In this document: positions 1 to 7,841 of the stretch, in pieces
Numbering within the stretch: the stretch's first letter is position 1
How the letters are laid out: each line of letters opens with the position of its first letter
Assembly (NCBI GenBank): GCA_017418945.1
Contig: JAFOMI010000053.1
Coordinates: 1 to 43,892, forward strand
Reading direction: 5' to 3'
Source of the DNA: Bacilli bacterium
GTDB lineage: Bacteria; Bacillota_I; Bacilli_A; RF39; UBA660
Length of the DNA stretch: 43,892 nt
Translations under genes and position numbers: made by a program
Notes under the pieces: generated by a model
The model's database searches: none
Told to the model about the DNA's origin: nothing
The model's input: the letters and a program-made list of their open reading frames with translations, nothing else

Positions 1-128
1 AAATAAAAAAATACGTCCATTGGTATAATAATGAACGTATTCAAAAGAAACTTGGATACTTGTCTCCTGTACAGTATCGATTAAAATATTCAAATTAATT
101 TATCTTTTTATTTAGTGAGTACTTGACA
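1..128 (+). mobile_element. Right end of an IS3-family insertion sequence
   Basis: The window opens inside the last codons of an IS3-type transposase (stop at 96-98). About 30 bases later, ending at 121-128, lies ACTTGACA. Read inward on the other strand this gives TGTCAAGTACTCACT, the TG...CA style of IS3-family terminal inverted repeats. The left end and target duplication lie outside the window or cannot be tested; the next bases, GGT, would be the candidate 3-bp duplication. The element end at 128 is inferred. The transposase assignment is firmer. Confidence 0.6.
3..98 (+). CDS. IS3-family transposase (OrfB), C-terminal fragment
   Basis: Partial gene; only the last 31 codons lie in the window, open at the 5' edge. 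The translation contains HWYNNERIQKKLGYLSP, the hallmark C-terminal end of the DDE integrase domain of IS3/IS150-type transposases, which cut and join DNA during transposition. The reading frame ends at TAA 96-98, about 30 bases before the presumed inverted repeat, as expected for an IS3 element. Whether the rest of the gene is intact cannot be seen. Confidence 0.85.
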   Translation: MKKYVHWYNNERIQKKLGYLSPVQYRLKYSN

Positions 129-134
129 GGTACT

Positions 135-155
135 AGTATCTAATACTCTTTTTTT
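135..155 (+). terminator. Weak terminator-like hairpin next to the IS end
   Basis: AGTAT (135-139), loop CTA, ATACT (143-147), then C and a seven-T run. The stem is only 5 bp, so termination would be weak. It points rightwards, the direction of transcription leaving the insertion sequence, and overlaps the stop of the opposite-strand YlmH-like gene. Confidence 0.3.
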
Positions 156-834
156 ATATGTATTTATCTATAATAATTATTAAGTTATCTTTTTTTGTAG
201 AATTTATAATTCTATTAAATCTATACTTTCCAAATCTTTTTACTGAGAATATGTCATTTTCTTTTAATTTATATGAATTATTCTTAAGTAAATCATAGTT
301 CAAAAGAATTTCTTTATCTTTTATTTTATCTTTAATACTATCTCTATTACTATGTATTAATCTTCCAATCACAGTATCTATTCTTAAACTTGATACTATT
401 AGTTCTATTTCTTCATAAGATCTTTTATAGTCTTTTAAATACTTACTATCTAATTTATTTAAAGATATATTAAATCTTCCAATTTTATTAAAAGAAGATA
501 TTAAATAGTTTTCTATTTCTTCTAATATAAAAATATAATACCTATTATTATCTATAATAATGTCTCCAAACATAGATTCATCTACATTTAATGAAAATAA
601 CGCACCTAATATATCTTGATGTTTTAATTTATTATTTGTGATTATTTCATAAAGACAAATATTTGGTTCATTTTTTTTATAAAAGATAACTTTTTCAGAA
701 TCTAGTGTTGTTTTATATATTAAGTACTTTTCTTTTTTTAATTTTCCTTTTAATTCATTTGCTTCTTTAGGATTTAAAAAGAAAGTAGAGTAAGAATTTG
801 TTAATCTATTGTAATTTTTTTCTATCTTATACAT
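154..834 (-). CDS. YlmH-like S4-domain RNA-binding protein
   Basis: Encodes 226 aa resembling Bacillus YlmH, a cytoplasmic RNA-binding protein linked to 50S-subunit peptidyl-tRNA handling and ribosome-associated quality control. The N-terminal half carries the family-like segment DILGALFSLNV...FGDIII (about residues 74-93). The C-terminal 80 residues look like an S4 domain: SLRIDTVIGRLIHSNRD, a central KDKEILLNYDLL strand, then ENDIFSVKRFGKYRF. The start has a GAGGT ribosome binding site about 8 bases upstream. The gene stands alone here, whereas ylmH usually sits in the ylm/divIVA cluster. An IS3 end lies 25 bp past its stop. The family is assigned by motif order; exact function is inferred. 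Confidence 0.75.
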   Translation of the reverse strand: MYKIEKNYNRLTNSYSTFFLNPKEANELKGKLKKEKYLIYKTTLDSEKVIFYKKNEPNICLYEIITNNKLKHQDILGALFSLNVDESMFGDIIIDNNRYYIFILEEIENYLISSFNKIGRFNISLNKLDSKYLKDYKRSYEEIELIVSSLRIDTVIGRLIHSNRDSIKDKIKDKEILLNYDLLKNNSYKLKENDIFSVKRFGKYRFNRIINSTKKDNLIIIIDKYI

Positions 835-900
835 ATAATAACCTCGTAAAAGTATTATATAGTATTTTTGATATTTAGTATATAAAAAATAAAAAGTTCA

Positions 901-929
901 TTGACAAAGATAAAAATACTAGATATACT
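901..929 (+). promoter_or_regulatory. Consensus sigma-A promoter
   Basis: A perfect -35 box TTGACA (901-906), a 17-base spacer and a -10 box TATACT (924-929). The predicted start near 935-937 falls at the first base of the structured leader, so the whole leader would be transcribed. The same box pair with the same spacing recurs at 18514-18542. Confidence 0.85.
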
Positions 930-933
930 TATA

Positions 934-1033
934 GCAGTGAGGAGATATAAACTAACTAGTGAGCTATCTCGGGATAAAACCTACACGCATGTAACGCGGA
1001 GTCGCTGTAAAAAGTTGATTTCGCGTTTTTTTT
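934..1033 (+). promoter_or_regulatory. Structured leader with intrinsic terminator; unassigned riboswitch or attenuator candidate
   Basis: The leader can fold as a three-way junction. P1 is GCAGTGA (934-940) with TCGCTGT (1002-1008), P2 is GAGATA (942-947) with TATCTC (965-970), and P3 is TACA (982-985) with TGTA (990-993) closing a CGCA loop. A competing hairpin, AACGCGGAGTC (993-1003) with GATTTCGCGTT (1017-1027), has 11 bp including two G-U pairs. It runs into eight T residues (1026-1033), a classic intrinsic terminator. Terminator and P1 share bases 1002-1003, and terminator and P3 share 993, so the folds exclude each other. I do not recognise a known riboswitch, T-box or ribosomal leader in it. 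The controlled gene starts 39 bases past the T run. Confidence 0.65.
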
Positions 1034-1072
1034 CCAAACACGAAATAACTAATTAAGAGGAGGATTTTAAAA

Positions 1073-1579
1073 ATGGAAAAAGCATTAAACGTTGATAGTA
1101 GTTTTTTTAAGAAATGCAAATACAATGTATTTGATCAATATGAAGAAATAACAAATGAAAACCAAAAGAAAAATGAAATAATAGAGGTTAAAGAAATATC
1201 TAAAAAATTATGTGAAGAAAAGAATATAAATGTGAATAGATTAGTTCTTAAAGAATTAGAAGAATTAGGATTTAAAAAAGATCTACCATCATTCTTTTTA
1301 TCAAAGATAATAGAAGAATTTTATCATGAAAGAGAAGCTTTTGATGATTCTGAATATTTTGATTTAAGTTTTTCAAATAATGAACATTATTCTAGTTTAC
1401 AAAATAAGTACTGTATTTACCCTTTAGAAGCTTATAGAGGATTCGTTGCAAAAGCAGTAGGTGAATCATCTTATGAAAACAAAAATATTAATGATGTTGT
1501 ATTTGATTTAGTTAAGAGAGTTTCAAAAAAAATAGAAGCTTCAAAAAAATTAACTTTAGAAAATAAAGAGAGTGATTAG
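1073..1579 (+). CDS. Unknown 168-aa protein controlled by an attenuator-like leader
   Basis: Start ATG at 1073 with AGAGGAGG at 1056-1063. The protein is soluble and charged, with no signal peptide or membrane segment. Residues 60-130 carry ELGFKKDLPSFFLSKIIEEFYHERE and later NKYCIYPLEAYRGFVAKAVGE. The order of these two helix-rich stretches loosely recalls the C-terminal DNA-binding domain of Spo0A, but identity is low and receiver residues are absent; treat this as a hint only. It is co-transcribed with the acetyltransferase that begins 1 base after its stop. The upstream terminator-bearing leader implies regulated expression. Confidence 0.7.
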   Translation: MEKALNVDSSFFKKCKYNVFDQYEEITNENQKKNEIIEVKEISKKLCEEKNINVNRLVLKELEELGFKKDLPSFFLSKIIEEFYHEREAFDDSEYFDLSFSNNEHYSSLQNKYCIYPLEAYRGFVAKAVGESSYENKNINDVVFDLVKRVSKKIEASKKLTLENKESD

Positions 1580-1580
1580 T

Positions 1581-2123
1581 ATGTATTTTAAAAAGATTGA
1601 GGGAGAAAGAATATATCTTTCACCAGTAGACATAAATGATGCTGAAAAGTATGTTAAATGGTTATCTGACAGAAGTGTAACTAATGGAATTAGACAAACA
1701 AGAAAAATTATTAATACTGTTGGAGAAAAAGAATGGCTTTCTAAAATATTAGAAAAGGGTGAATATACTTTTGGTATTATAGATAAAAATACTGATGAAT
1801 TAATTGGAAACTGTGGAATAATGAATGTAAATGAAATTGATGGAACAGCAACTTTAGGTATTTTTATTGGGGAAGAAGATTATAGAAATAAAGGAATAGG
1901 TAAAGAAACATTAAATCTATTATTAGATTTTGGTTTTAATCAATTAAGACTACACAACATTGATTTAGGCGTATTTTCTTTTAATGAAAGAGCAATATCA
2001 TGCTATAAAAAAATAGGTTTTAAAGAATATGGAAGAAGACATGAAGCATACTTTATGGATGGAAAATGGTTTGATATTATAGAAATGGAAATGTTAGAAG
2101 AAGATTATAAAAATAAAAAGTAG
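1581..2123 (+). CDS. GNAT-family N-acetyltransferase (RimJ/RimL type)
   Basis: 180 aa. The sequence has the layout of RimJ/RimL-like acetyltransferases: an N-terminal GERIYLSPVDINDAE segment, a central GNCGIMNVNEIDGTATLGIFIG strand pair, and the acetyl-CoA pyrophosphate loop YRNKGIGKE (Q/RxxGxG/A). It ends with NERAISCYKKIGFKEYGR. Such enzymes move acetyl from acetyl-CoA to an amine on a protein, antibiotic or small metabolite; the substrate is not evident. An upstream in-frame GTG at 1572 exists, but ATG 1581 fits better with the AGAGAGTG site 6-13 bases ahead. It is likely translated from the same mRNA as the preceding gene. Confidence 0.88.
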   Translation: MYFKKIEGERIYLSPVDINDAEKYVKWLSDRSVTNGIRQTRKIINTVGEKEWLSKILEKGEYTFGIIDKNTDELIGNCGIMNVNEIDGTATLGIFIGEEDYRNKGIGKETLNLLLDFGFNQLRLHNIDLGVFSFNERAISCYKKIGFKEYGRRHEAYFMDGKWFDIIEMEMLEEDYKNKK

Positions 2124-2145
2124 GCATTTAAAATGTCTACTTTTT
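2115..2145. terminator. Bidirectional terminator between convergent genes
   Basis: AAAAAGTAG at 2115-2123 pairs with CTACTTTTT at 2137-2145. The stem continues inward through G-T, C-G, A-T, T-A and T-A to a three-base loop, about 14 bp in all. A-rich and T-rich flanks allow it to stop transcription both from the acetyltransferase (+) and from the GH25 lipoprotein (-), whose stop codon overlaps it. Confidence 0.8.
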
Positions 2146-3354
2146 ATAATATATATCTATATCAACATCACCATCAATACCATCGATTTTACCATCACTA
2201 CACATTTGCCACATTATATAATCACCAGTATATGTAGTTTCGTCGGTATAGTGTGCAAGCCATACAGGATATGTATCATTTAACCATACTTTTTCTAAAT
2301 AGTTTTTACTACTATAAAGCATTACTTCATATCCATCTTCATTAACTATTCTATAAAACTCGTTTATGTAATTCATTAAATCATATGTATTAAGTTTTAA
2401 TTCTCTTATATCTGACCATGATTCAAAATCATATGCAATAGGAAAGTCTAACTTTTCTTTTTTTAATTCCTTTTTTATAAATTTAGCTTGTTTAATTATT
2501 TCATCTTTTTTAGATGCTGATGTATAAACATATACGCCAACTTTTAATCCTGCTTCTTTAGCTTTTTTTAGATTTTGCTTGAAATAAGAATCTAATCCTA
2601 TTTCATCATTTGGCCCATTACTAACAGCCATTCTAATAATAACAAATTCACAACCAGCATTTTTAATTTTATTAAAATCAATATCTCCTTGCCATCTTGA
2701 TATATCTATTCCAATCATAGTATCTTTAGTTTTGTATTTATTAATAACATCACTAAATAATATTCCTGCTTCTTCATCTTCATATTCATCATTTTCATTA
2801 ACTAATTCATCTATAGAATCATCTTTTATTTCATTTGGATCAGATATAGTTAAAGTAAAACTTTCAGTTGTTTTATTATTAGAACTATCATAAAAAACAT
2901 ATTCTAAATTATAAGTTCCAGGTTTGTTTAAATCATAATCATTCATTATTTTACATTTAACTTTTCTATCATAATTATCAATAAAACTAGCATGAGAACA
3001 AAAATCATCTACATCATCTTTAATAGTGTAATTATATTCTTTTGGTGCATGAAGAGTAATAGGAGGTTTAGTATCTATTATTTTATATGTAACGTCATAT
3101 TTATAGTCTCTATTTTTATATTTATATTTTATTGTAACCTTATTTTCTCCTATTTTAGATGTATTTAATTCTTCTTTCAAATTTGTAATTTTTACATTCT
3201 TTTTTACAATTAATTCTTTAACTAAATGTTTGTCATATACTTCAAAAGAGGAGTCTTTTATCTCTATATATACCTTTTTTGGCATCTTGTATTCATCATA
3301 AAAAGTACATCCTGTAATGAAAAATATAAAAATAATAACGAGTAGTTTTTTCAT
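2137..3354 (-). CDS. GH25 (lysozyme-type) lipoprotein with Ig-like domain
   Basis: 405 aa. Starting at the ATG at 3354 gives a lipoprotein signal: MKK, a hydrophobic run, and the lipobox ITGC. A GGTGAT site sits just upstream, so the longer frame from 3378 is unlikely. After a 70-residue spacer comes a DUF5011/Ig-like segment (KPPITLHAP...YNLEYVFYDSSNNKTT). The last 200 residues form a GH25 muramidase domain with IGIDISRWQGDIDF, FVIIRMAVS, VGVYVYTSA, the catalytic-type AYDFES (DxE) and WLAHYTDE near the end. It probably hydrolyses peptidoglycan beta-1,4 bonds at the outer membrane face, in remodelling or defence. It is expressed alone, divergently from the ribosomal operon. Confidence 0.88.
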   Translation of the reverse strand: MKKLLVIIFIFFITGCTFYDEYKMPKKVYIEIKDSSFEVYDKHLVKELIVKKNVKITNLKEELNTSKIGENKVTIKYKYKNRDYKYDVTYKIIDTKPPITLHAPKEYNYTIKDDVDDFCSHASFIDNYDRKVKCKIMNDYDLNKPGTYNLEYVFYDSSNNKTTESFTLTISDPNEIKDDSIDELVNENDEYEDEEAGILFSDVINKYKTKDTMIGIDISRWQGDIDFNKIKNAGCEFVIIRMAVSNGPNDEIGLDSYFKQNLKKAKEAGLKVGVYVYTSASKKDEIIKQAKFIKKELKKEKLDFPIAYDFESWSDIRELKLNTYDLMNYINEFYRIVNEDGYEVMLYSSKNYLEKVWLNDTYPVWLAHYTDETTYTGDYIMWQMCSDGKIDGIDGDVDIDIYYKK

Positions 3355-3457
3355 ATAATCACCATTTTTATTATACATGAAATAAAACTTTAAGTAAATT
3401 GAATTAAAGGGTAGGTTTACATCAAAAAAAAGAATTTGCGAAAAATGAAAAAAAGTG

Positions 3458-3486
3458 TTGATTTTACTAGAAAAAGTTGCTATAAT
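3458..3486 (+). promoter_or_regulatory. Promoter of the S10-spc-alpha operon
   Basis: TTGATT (3458-3463), 17 bases, TATAAT (3481-3486), predicting a start near 3493. No other promoter of this quality was noticed before rplQ, so this is likely the main promoter for all 29 downstream genes. Confidence 0.8.
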
Positions 3487-3492
3487 TATCTA

Positions 3493-3617
3493 TGTGTGAC
3501 TGGCGAAGATATGCAAGGTTGCTGATACACCAGGTTAAGTTGCTATTTAAAATATAGTTAAAATCGGGTAATTAGGTTTTTGCATGGAGCAAGTCTATAC
3601 AAGATATAGGCGAAGGG
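3493..3617 (+). promoter_or_regulatory. S10-operon leader RNA (probable ribosomal-protein leader)
   Basis: About 125 transcribed bases precede the rpsJ ribosome binding site and contain several local stems: GTGT (3494-3497) with ACAC (3527-3530), TTGC (3580-3583) with GCAA (3589-3592), and CTATA (3595-3599) with TATAG (3605-3609). The GC content and organisation exceed those of other intergenic regions here. Firmicutes are known to carry a conserved leader upstream of rpsJ, thought to mediate feedback by a ribosomal protein, and this segment fits that role by position. No T-run terminator is seen inside, so control would act on translation or by another mechanism. Confidence 0.6.
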
Positions 3618-3627
3618 AGGATTAACG

Positions 3628-3930
3628 ATGACAAACAAGATCCAAATTAATTTAAAAGCATACGATCATAGAACAATAGATCAAGCTGCTTCTAAAATTG
3701 TTGAAACTGTTAAAAGAACAGGCGGAGAAGTAAGTGGTCCAATTCCACTACCAACTAAGATTGAAAAAATCACTATTCTAAGAGCAGTTCACAAATATAA
3801 AGATTCTCGTGAACAATTTGAAATGAGAACACACAAAAGATTAATTGTTATCAATAACCCTAGTAAAGACACAATTGAGGCATTAACTCGTTTGGATTTA
3901 CCTAGTGGTGTTGAAATAAATATTAAATAG
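3628..3930 (+). CDS. rpsJ: 30S ribosomal protein S10
   Basis: 100 aa, normal length for S10 (NusE). Family signatures include [12 protein letters not shown] at the N-terminus and [19 protein letters not shown] in the centre. S10 sits in the 30S head and doubles as NusE in transcription antitermination with NusB. First gene of the operon, preceded by AAGGGAGG at 3613-3620 and by the structured leader; rplC follows after 11 bases. Confidence 0.98.
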   Translation: MTNKIQINLKAYDHRTIDQAASKIVETVKRTGGEVSGPIPLPTKIEKITILRAVHKYKDSREQFEMRTHKRLIVINNPSKDTIEALTRLDLPSGVEINIK

Positions 3931-3941
3931 TAGGAGGAAAT

Positions 3942-4685
3942 ATGAAAAAAGGAATCTTAGGTCGTAAGATCGGGATGACACAAGTTTTTGCTAAAAATGG
4001 TAAATTAACACCTGTTACTGTTATTGAAATTGAACCAAACTATGTTTCACAAATCAAAACTGTTGAAACTGATGGTTATAATGCAATTCAACTTGCTGCT
4101 TTCGATAAGAGAGAAAAACTTAGCAACAAACCTGAAATGGGTCATCTAAAAAAAGCTAATGTAACACCTAAGCGCTTCGTTAAAGAAATCAGAAACGTTG
4201 ATGTTAGTGCTTATACATTAGGACAAGAAATTAAGGCTGATATCTTTGCTGTTGGAGAAATGGTAGATGTTTCTGGTGTAAGTAAAGGTAAAGGTTATCA
4301 AGGCGTTATTAAACGTTTTAATCAAAGTAGAGGTCCTATGGGACATGGTTCTCAATACCATAGAGGTGTAGGATCACTTGGTACAATGCTTCCAATGCAT
4401 GTATTAAAAGGTAAAAAATTACCTGGACATATGGGTCATAAATTAATTACTGTTCAAAACTTAGAAGTAATTGAAATTGATTTAGAAAATAATGTTATCT
4501 TAGTTAAAGGTAATGTTCCAGGACCAAAGAAGTCATTAGTTATTATTAAAACTGCAGTTAAAAATGAAGGTAAAGTAAAAGAACAAGATGAATTAGTAAC
4601 TTATGTTACTGAAGAAGCTGTTGAAACTACTGAAACTGCTGAAGAAACTGCAGAAGTAAACACTGAAGAATCATCACAAGAATAA
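3942..4685 (+). CDS. rplC: 50S ribosomal protein L3 with an acidic C-terminal extension
   Basis: 247 aa. Residues 1-207 match bacterial L3 ([13 protein letters not shown] at the start, [12 protein letters not shown] and LPGHMGH in the centre). L3 reaches into the peptidyl transferase centre and nucleates 23S rRNA assembly. The usual length is about 205-215 aa. Here roughly 40 more residues follow, rich in Glu and Thr with 13 acidic residues and almost no Lys after position 213. An acidic tail on an rRNA-binding protein is unusual and likely disordered. The frame is continuous to TAA and rplD follows normally, so a sequencing frameshift is not needed to explain it. Confidence 0.97.
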   Translation: MKKGILGRKIGMTQVFAKNGKLTPVTVIEIEPNYVSQIKTVETDGYNAIQLAAFDKREKLSNKPEMGHLKKANVTPKRFVKEIRNVDVSAYTLGQEIKADIFAVGEMVDVSGVSKGKGYQGVIKRFNQSRGPMGHGSQYHRGVGSLGTMLPMHVLKGKKLPGHMGHKLITVQNLEVIEIDLENNVILVKGNVPGPKKSLVIIKTAVKNEGKVKEQDELVTYVTEEAVETTETAEETAEVNTEESSQE

Positions 4686-4740
4686 TCTTCAAATTTATTA
4701 ATAATAATTAAAAAGATTTGTGATGAAAGGAGGAAATAAT

Positions 4741-5367
4741 ATGCCTAAAGTAACACTTTTAAATTTAAAAGGTGAAAAAGTTAAAGATATAAAACTAAAT
4801 GACGAAATATTTGGAATTGAACCAAATAACCAAACAATTTATGATGCTGTTGTTAGAAAAGGAGCATCATTAAGACAAGGTACTCATAGTACTAAGGATA
4901 GAAGTGAAGTTAGTGGTGGTGGTATTAAACCATGGAGACAAAAAGGAACTGGTAGAGCTAGACAAGGTTCTATTAGAGCTCCACAATGGTATCATGGTGG
5001 TGTAGTATTTGGTCCAAACACTAATAGAAACTATGAAAAGAAACAAAATAGAAAAGAAAGTAGATTAGCTTTAAAATCAGCATTATCTTATAAAGCATCA
5101 AATAAAGCAATTATGGTTGTTGAAAACATTGATGTTAAAGATGCAAAAACTAAAACATTTACAAATTTACTTGAAACTTTAAAAATTGAAGGAAAAGTAT
5201 TAGTAGTTGTTAAAGAATTATCTGAAAATTTAATTCTAGCATCTCGTAATTTAAGAAATGTTAAGTTAATCGAATCTCATGAAATCAACACTTATGATGT
5301 ACTTAACTATAAAACTATAGTTATTACTGAAGAAGCTGTTAAAATGCTTGAGGAGGTACTTAAATAA
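4741..5367 (+). CDS. rplD: 50S ribosomal protein L4
   Basis: 208 aa from ATG 4741, which has AAAGGAGG 7-14 bases upstream. The in-frame ATGs at 4720 and 4723 would place that Shine-Dalgarno inside the gene and are rejected. L4 lines the nascent-peptide exit tunnel; the loop motif [19 protein letters not shown] is present (about residues 60-78). In several bacteria L4 also represses its own operon. The stop overlaps the rplW start (TAATG), giving translational coupling. Confidence 0.97.
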   Translation: MPKVTLLNLKGEKVKDIKLNDEIFGIEPNNQTIYDAVVRKGASLRQGTHSTKDRSEVSGGGIKPWRQKGTGRARQGSIRAPQWYHGGVVFGPNTNRNYEKKQNRKESRLALKSALSYKASNKAIMVVENIDVKDAKTKTFTNLLETLKIEGKVLVVVKELSENLILASRNLRNVKLIESHEINTYDVLNYKTIVITEEAVKMLEEVLK

Positions 5368-5648
5368 TGATAGGAAGTTATAGAGATATTATATTAGCTC
5401 CAGTTATTACTGAAAAAGCAGCTATGATTGCAGCTAATGGTGATAAAATCGTTTTCAAAGTTAAAAAAGATGCGAATAAAACTCAAATCAAACAAGCTAT
5501 TGAAAAGATTTACAATGTAAAAGTTACAAAAGTAAATACAATTAACGTTAGACCTAAAGCAAAAAGAGTAGGACGTTATGAAGGAACTACTTCAGCTTAC
5601 AAAAAAGCAATTATTACTTTAGCTGAAGGAAGTAAAATAGAATTATAG
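5367..5648 (+). CDS. rplW: 50S ribosomal protein L23
   Basis: 93 aa, standard size. Signatures: [12 protein letters not shown] at the N-terminus and [20 protein letters not shown] in the middle, followed by [18 protein letters not shown]23 lies at the tunnel exit and docks trigger factor and SRP. The start overlaps the rplD stop by one base; the ribosome binding site AGGAGG (5351-5356) lies within rplD. Confidence 0.97.
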   Translation: MIGSYRDIILAPVITEKAAMIAANGDKIVFKVKKDANKTQIKQAIEKIYNVKVTKVNTINVRPKAKRVGRYEGTTSAYKKAIITLAEGSKIEL

Positions 5649-5659
5649 GAGGTTTTAGA

Positions 5660-6487
5660 ATGGCTATTAAACATTTTCGTCCAATAACACCTGGACAAAG
5701 AAAGAAAAGTACATTAGTAAATAACGAGCTAACTAAAACAGCTCCAGAAAAAAGTTTACTAAAAACTTTAAAAAAGAATAGTGGACGTAATAATTTAGGG
5801 AAAATAACTGTTAGACATCAAGGCGGCGGAGAAAAAAGAAAATACAGAATTATTGATTTTAGAAGAAATAAATTTGGTATTGAAGGTACAGTTGCTACTA
5901 TTGAATACGATCCAAACAGAAGTGCAAATATTGCATTAATTAATTATGCTGATGGTGAAAAAAGATATATTATCGCACCAAAGGGATTAAAAGTTGGAAT
6001 GAAAGTTATATCTGATGAAAAAACTGACGTTAAAGTTGGTAATGCAATGAGATTAATGAATATTCCAGTTGGTACAACAATCCACAACATTGAATTAACA
6101 TTAGGTAAAGGTGGACAAATAGCAAGATCTGCTGGACAAAGTGCTCAAATTCTTGGTAGAGAAGATAAATATGTATTAATTAGATTATCTTCAGGAGAAA
6201 CAAGAAAAGTACTTGGAACATGTATGGCTACTATCGGTGAAGTTGGTAATGAAGATTATTCATTAGTAAGACTTGGTAAAGCTGGTAGAACTAGACATAT
6301 GGGTATCAGACCTACAGTTAGAGGATCTGTTATGAATCCAAATGACCATCCACATGGTGGTGGTGAAGGTAGAACTCCAGTTGGTCATAAGAAACCAATG
6401 ACTCCATGGGGTAAACCTGCACTTGGTTACAAAACTCGTAAAACTAAGAAGAGTTCAACAAAATTAATTGTTACTCGTCGTAAATAA
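5660..6487 (+). CDS. rplB: 50S ribosomal protein L2
   Basis: 275 aa, full length. Contains the conserved C-terminal stretch [18 protein letters not shown] with the peptidyl-transferase-associated His, then [13 protein letters not shown]. The N-terminal [14 protein letters not shown] is typical. L2 is a primary 23S rRNA binder needed for subunit association. An AGGAGG site precedes it, 11 bases after rplW. Confidence 0.98.
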   Translation: MAIKHFRPITPGQRKKSTLVNNELTKTAPEKSLLKTLKKNSGRNNLGKITVRHQGGGEKRKYRIIDFRRNKFGIEGTVATIEYDPNRSANIALINYADGEKRYIIAPKGLKVGMKVISDEKTDVKVGNAMRLMNIPVGTTIHNIELTLGKGGQIARSAGQSAQILGREDKYVLIRLSSGETRKVLGTCMATIGEVGNEDYSLVRLGKAGRTRHMGIRPTVRGSVMNPNDHPHGGGEGRTPVGHKKPMTPWGKPALGYKTRKTKKSSTKLIVTRRK

Positions 6488-6508
6488 ATAAGGAAAGGAT
6501 GAATATAA

Positions 6509-6778
6509 ATGGCTAGAAGTTTGAAAAAAGGACCTTACGTTTTTGATAGATTATTAAAAAAGGTTCAAGAAATGAATAATAGTGGAAAAAAAGAAGTCGT
6601 TAAGACTTGGTCACGTCGTTCAACTATTTTTCCTGATTTTATTGGACATACATTTGCAGTTCACAATGGAAAAGAATTTATTCCAGTATATGTTACTGAA
6701 GATATGGTAGGTCATAAACTTGGAGAATTTGCTCCAACTAGAAAATTCGGTGGACACGGAAATAAAGATAGTAAATAG
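6509..6778 (+). CDS. rpsS: 30S ribosomal protein S19
   Basis: 89 aa. Signatures: [11 protein letters not shown] at the start and a C-terminal half with [18 protein letters not shown]19 forms a head complex with S13 and contacts the A-site tRNA region. Preceded by GGAAAGGATG; rplV starts 30 bases downstream. Confidence 0.98.
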   Translation: MARSLKKGPYVFDRLLKKVQEMNNSGKKEVVKTWSRRSTIFPDFIGHTFAVHNGKEFIPVYVTEDMVGHKLGEFAPTRKFGGHGNKDSK

Positions 6779-6808
6779 TTGAACTTAACTTAAGGAAGGA
6801 GATTTGAA

Positions 6809-7144
6809 ATGGAAACAAGAGCAACTGCTAGAACAGTTTTACTTGTTCCAAGAAAAGCAAGATTAGTAACTCGCTTAATTCAAGGAAAAAGTATTGCTGA
6901 AGCTAGTGCAATTTTAAACAATATGAATAAAAAATCTGCTCGTTTAATAAATAAAGTTTTAATATCTGCAACAGCTAATGCAGAAAACAATTTTAAATTA
7001 GATAAAAATAACTTATATGTTAAATCAGCATATATAAATGATGGTCCAATTTTAAAAAGACATAGATTTGGATCTAGATCACACATTGATAGACACGATA
7101 AGAAAACAAGTCATATCACAGTAGTGGTAGCAGAAAAAAATTAG
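6809..7144 (+). CDS. rplV: 50S ribosomal protein L22
   Basis: 111 aa, standard length. RKARLVTRLIQGKSIAEA and the C-terminal hairpin ILKRHRFGSRSHIDRHDKKTSHI identify L22, whose beta-hairpin forms part of the exit-tunnel constriction with L4. The C-terminus is KTSHITVVVAEKN. A good GGAAGGAG site lies ahead of the ATG. Confidence 0.97.
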   Translation: METRATARTVLLVPRKARLVTRLIQGKSIAEASAILNNMNKKSARLINKVLISATANAENNFKLDKNNLYVKSAYINDGPILKRHRFGSRSHIDRHDKKTSHITVVVAEKN

Positions 7145-7160
7145 TGAAGGAGGTTAATTT

Positions 7161-7841
7161 ATGGGACAAAAGGTAAATCCAATTGGAATGAGAATCGGAA
7201 TTAATAAAGATTGGTCAAGTAAATGGTTTGCTGAAAATAAAGATTTTGCTAAATATTTAAAAATTGATAACGAAATTAGAAAATATTTAAACAAAAGATT
7301 AAAAGATGCTGCTGTTTCTTCAATTGATATTAATAGAAATAACAAGAAAACAGAAGTTGTTATTTATACTGCTAAGCCTGGTGTTGTTATTGGACATGGC
7401 GGTGAAGAAATAGAAAAGATTAAAAATGAAATAAATAAATTAACAAAAGAAGAAATCGTTGTTTCAATATTTGAAGTTAAAAACCCTGATTTAGTTGCTA
7501 AATTAGTTGCTGAAAATATTGCAAAACAAATTGAAAATCGTGGTTCTTACAAAATGGCTCAAAAAAGAGCAATTAGAAATACAATGAAAGCTGGAGCTAA
7601 AGGTATTAAAACTTCAGTATCTGGAAGATTAAACGGTGCAGATATTGCTAGAAGCGAAGGTTATAATGAAGGAACTACACCTCTACATACTTTAAGAGCT
7701 GATATCGACTATGCAACAGCAGAAGCTGATACAACTTTTGGTAAGATTGGTGTAAAAGTTTGGATATACAAAGGTGAAGTACTTCTAAAGAAAAATAAAA
7801 AAGGAGGTAACGAACATGGCGTTAATTCCAAAAAGAACTAA
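7161..7841 (+). CDS. rpsC: 30S ribosomal protein S3
   Basis: 226 aa. Starts [13 protein letters not shown]; the KH domain carries [14 protein letters not shown], and the C-terminal domain has [22 protein letters not shown]3 lines the mRNA entry channel and helps unwind mRNA. The last 26 bases overlap rplP, so the short [13 protein letters not shown] tail is encoded over the rplP ribosome binding site and start. This overlap is larger than elsewhere in the operon. Confidence 0.98.
   Translation: MGQKVNPIGMRIGINKDWSSKWFAENKDFAKYLKIDNEIRKYLNKRLKDAAVSSIDINRNNKKTEVVIYTAKPGVVIGHGGEEIEKIKNEINKLTKEEIVVSIFEVKNPDLVAKLVAENIAKQIENRGSYKMAQKRAIRNTMKAGAKGIKTSVSGRLNGADIARSEGYNEGTTPLHTLRADIDYATAEADTTFGKIGVKVWIYKGEVLLKKNKKGGNEHGVNSKKN

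Noticed and set aside
3355-3378. Upstream start adding eight residues to the GH25 lipoprotein
   Set aside because: It would put polar residues before the lipoprotein signal and bury the GGTGAT ribosome binding site; the ATG at 3354 gives a clean signal peptide.
3493-3535. GTGACTGGCG-like stretch resembling part of a ZTP (pfl) riboswitch
   Set aside because: Only a short core-like string matches. The gene downstream is rpsJ and the layout fits a ribosomal-protein leader better; ZTP riboswitches control purine and folate genes.
4686-4740. Hairpin-like AATCT/AGATT pairing between rplC and rplD
   Set aside because: Five-base stem with a loop over 25 bases and no T run; too weak for a terminator or regulator call.
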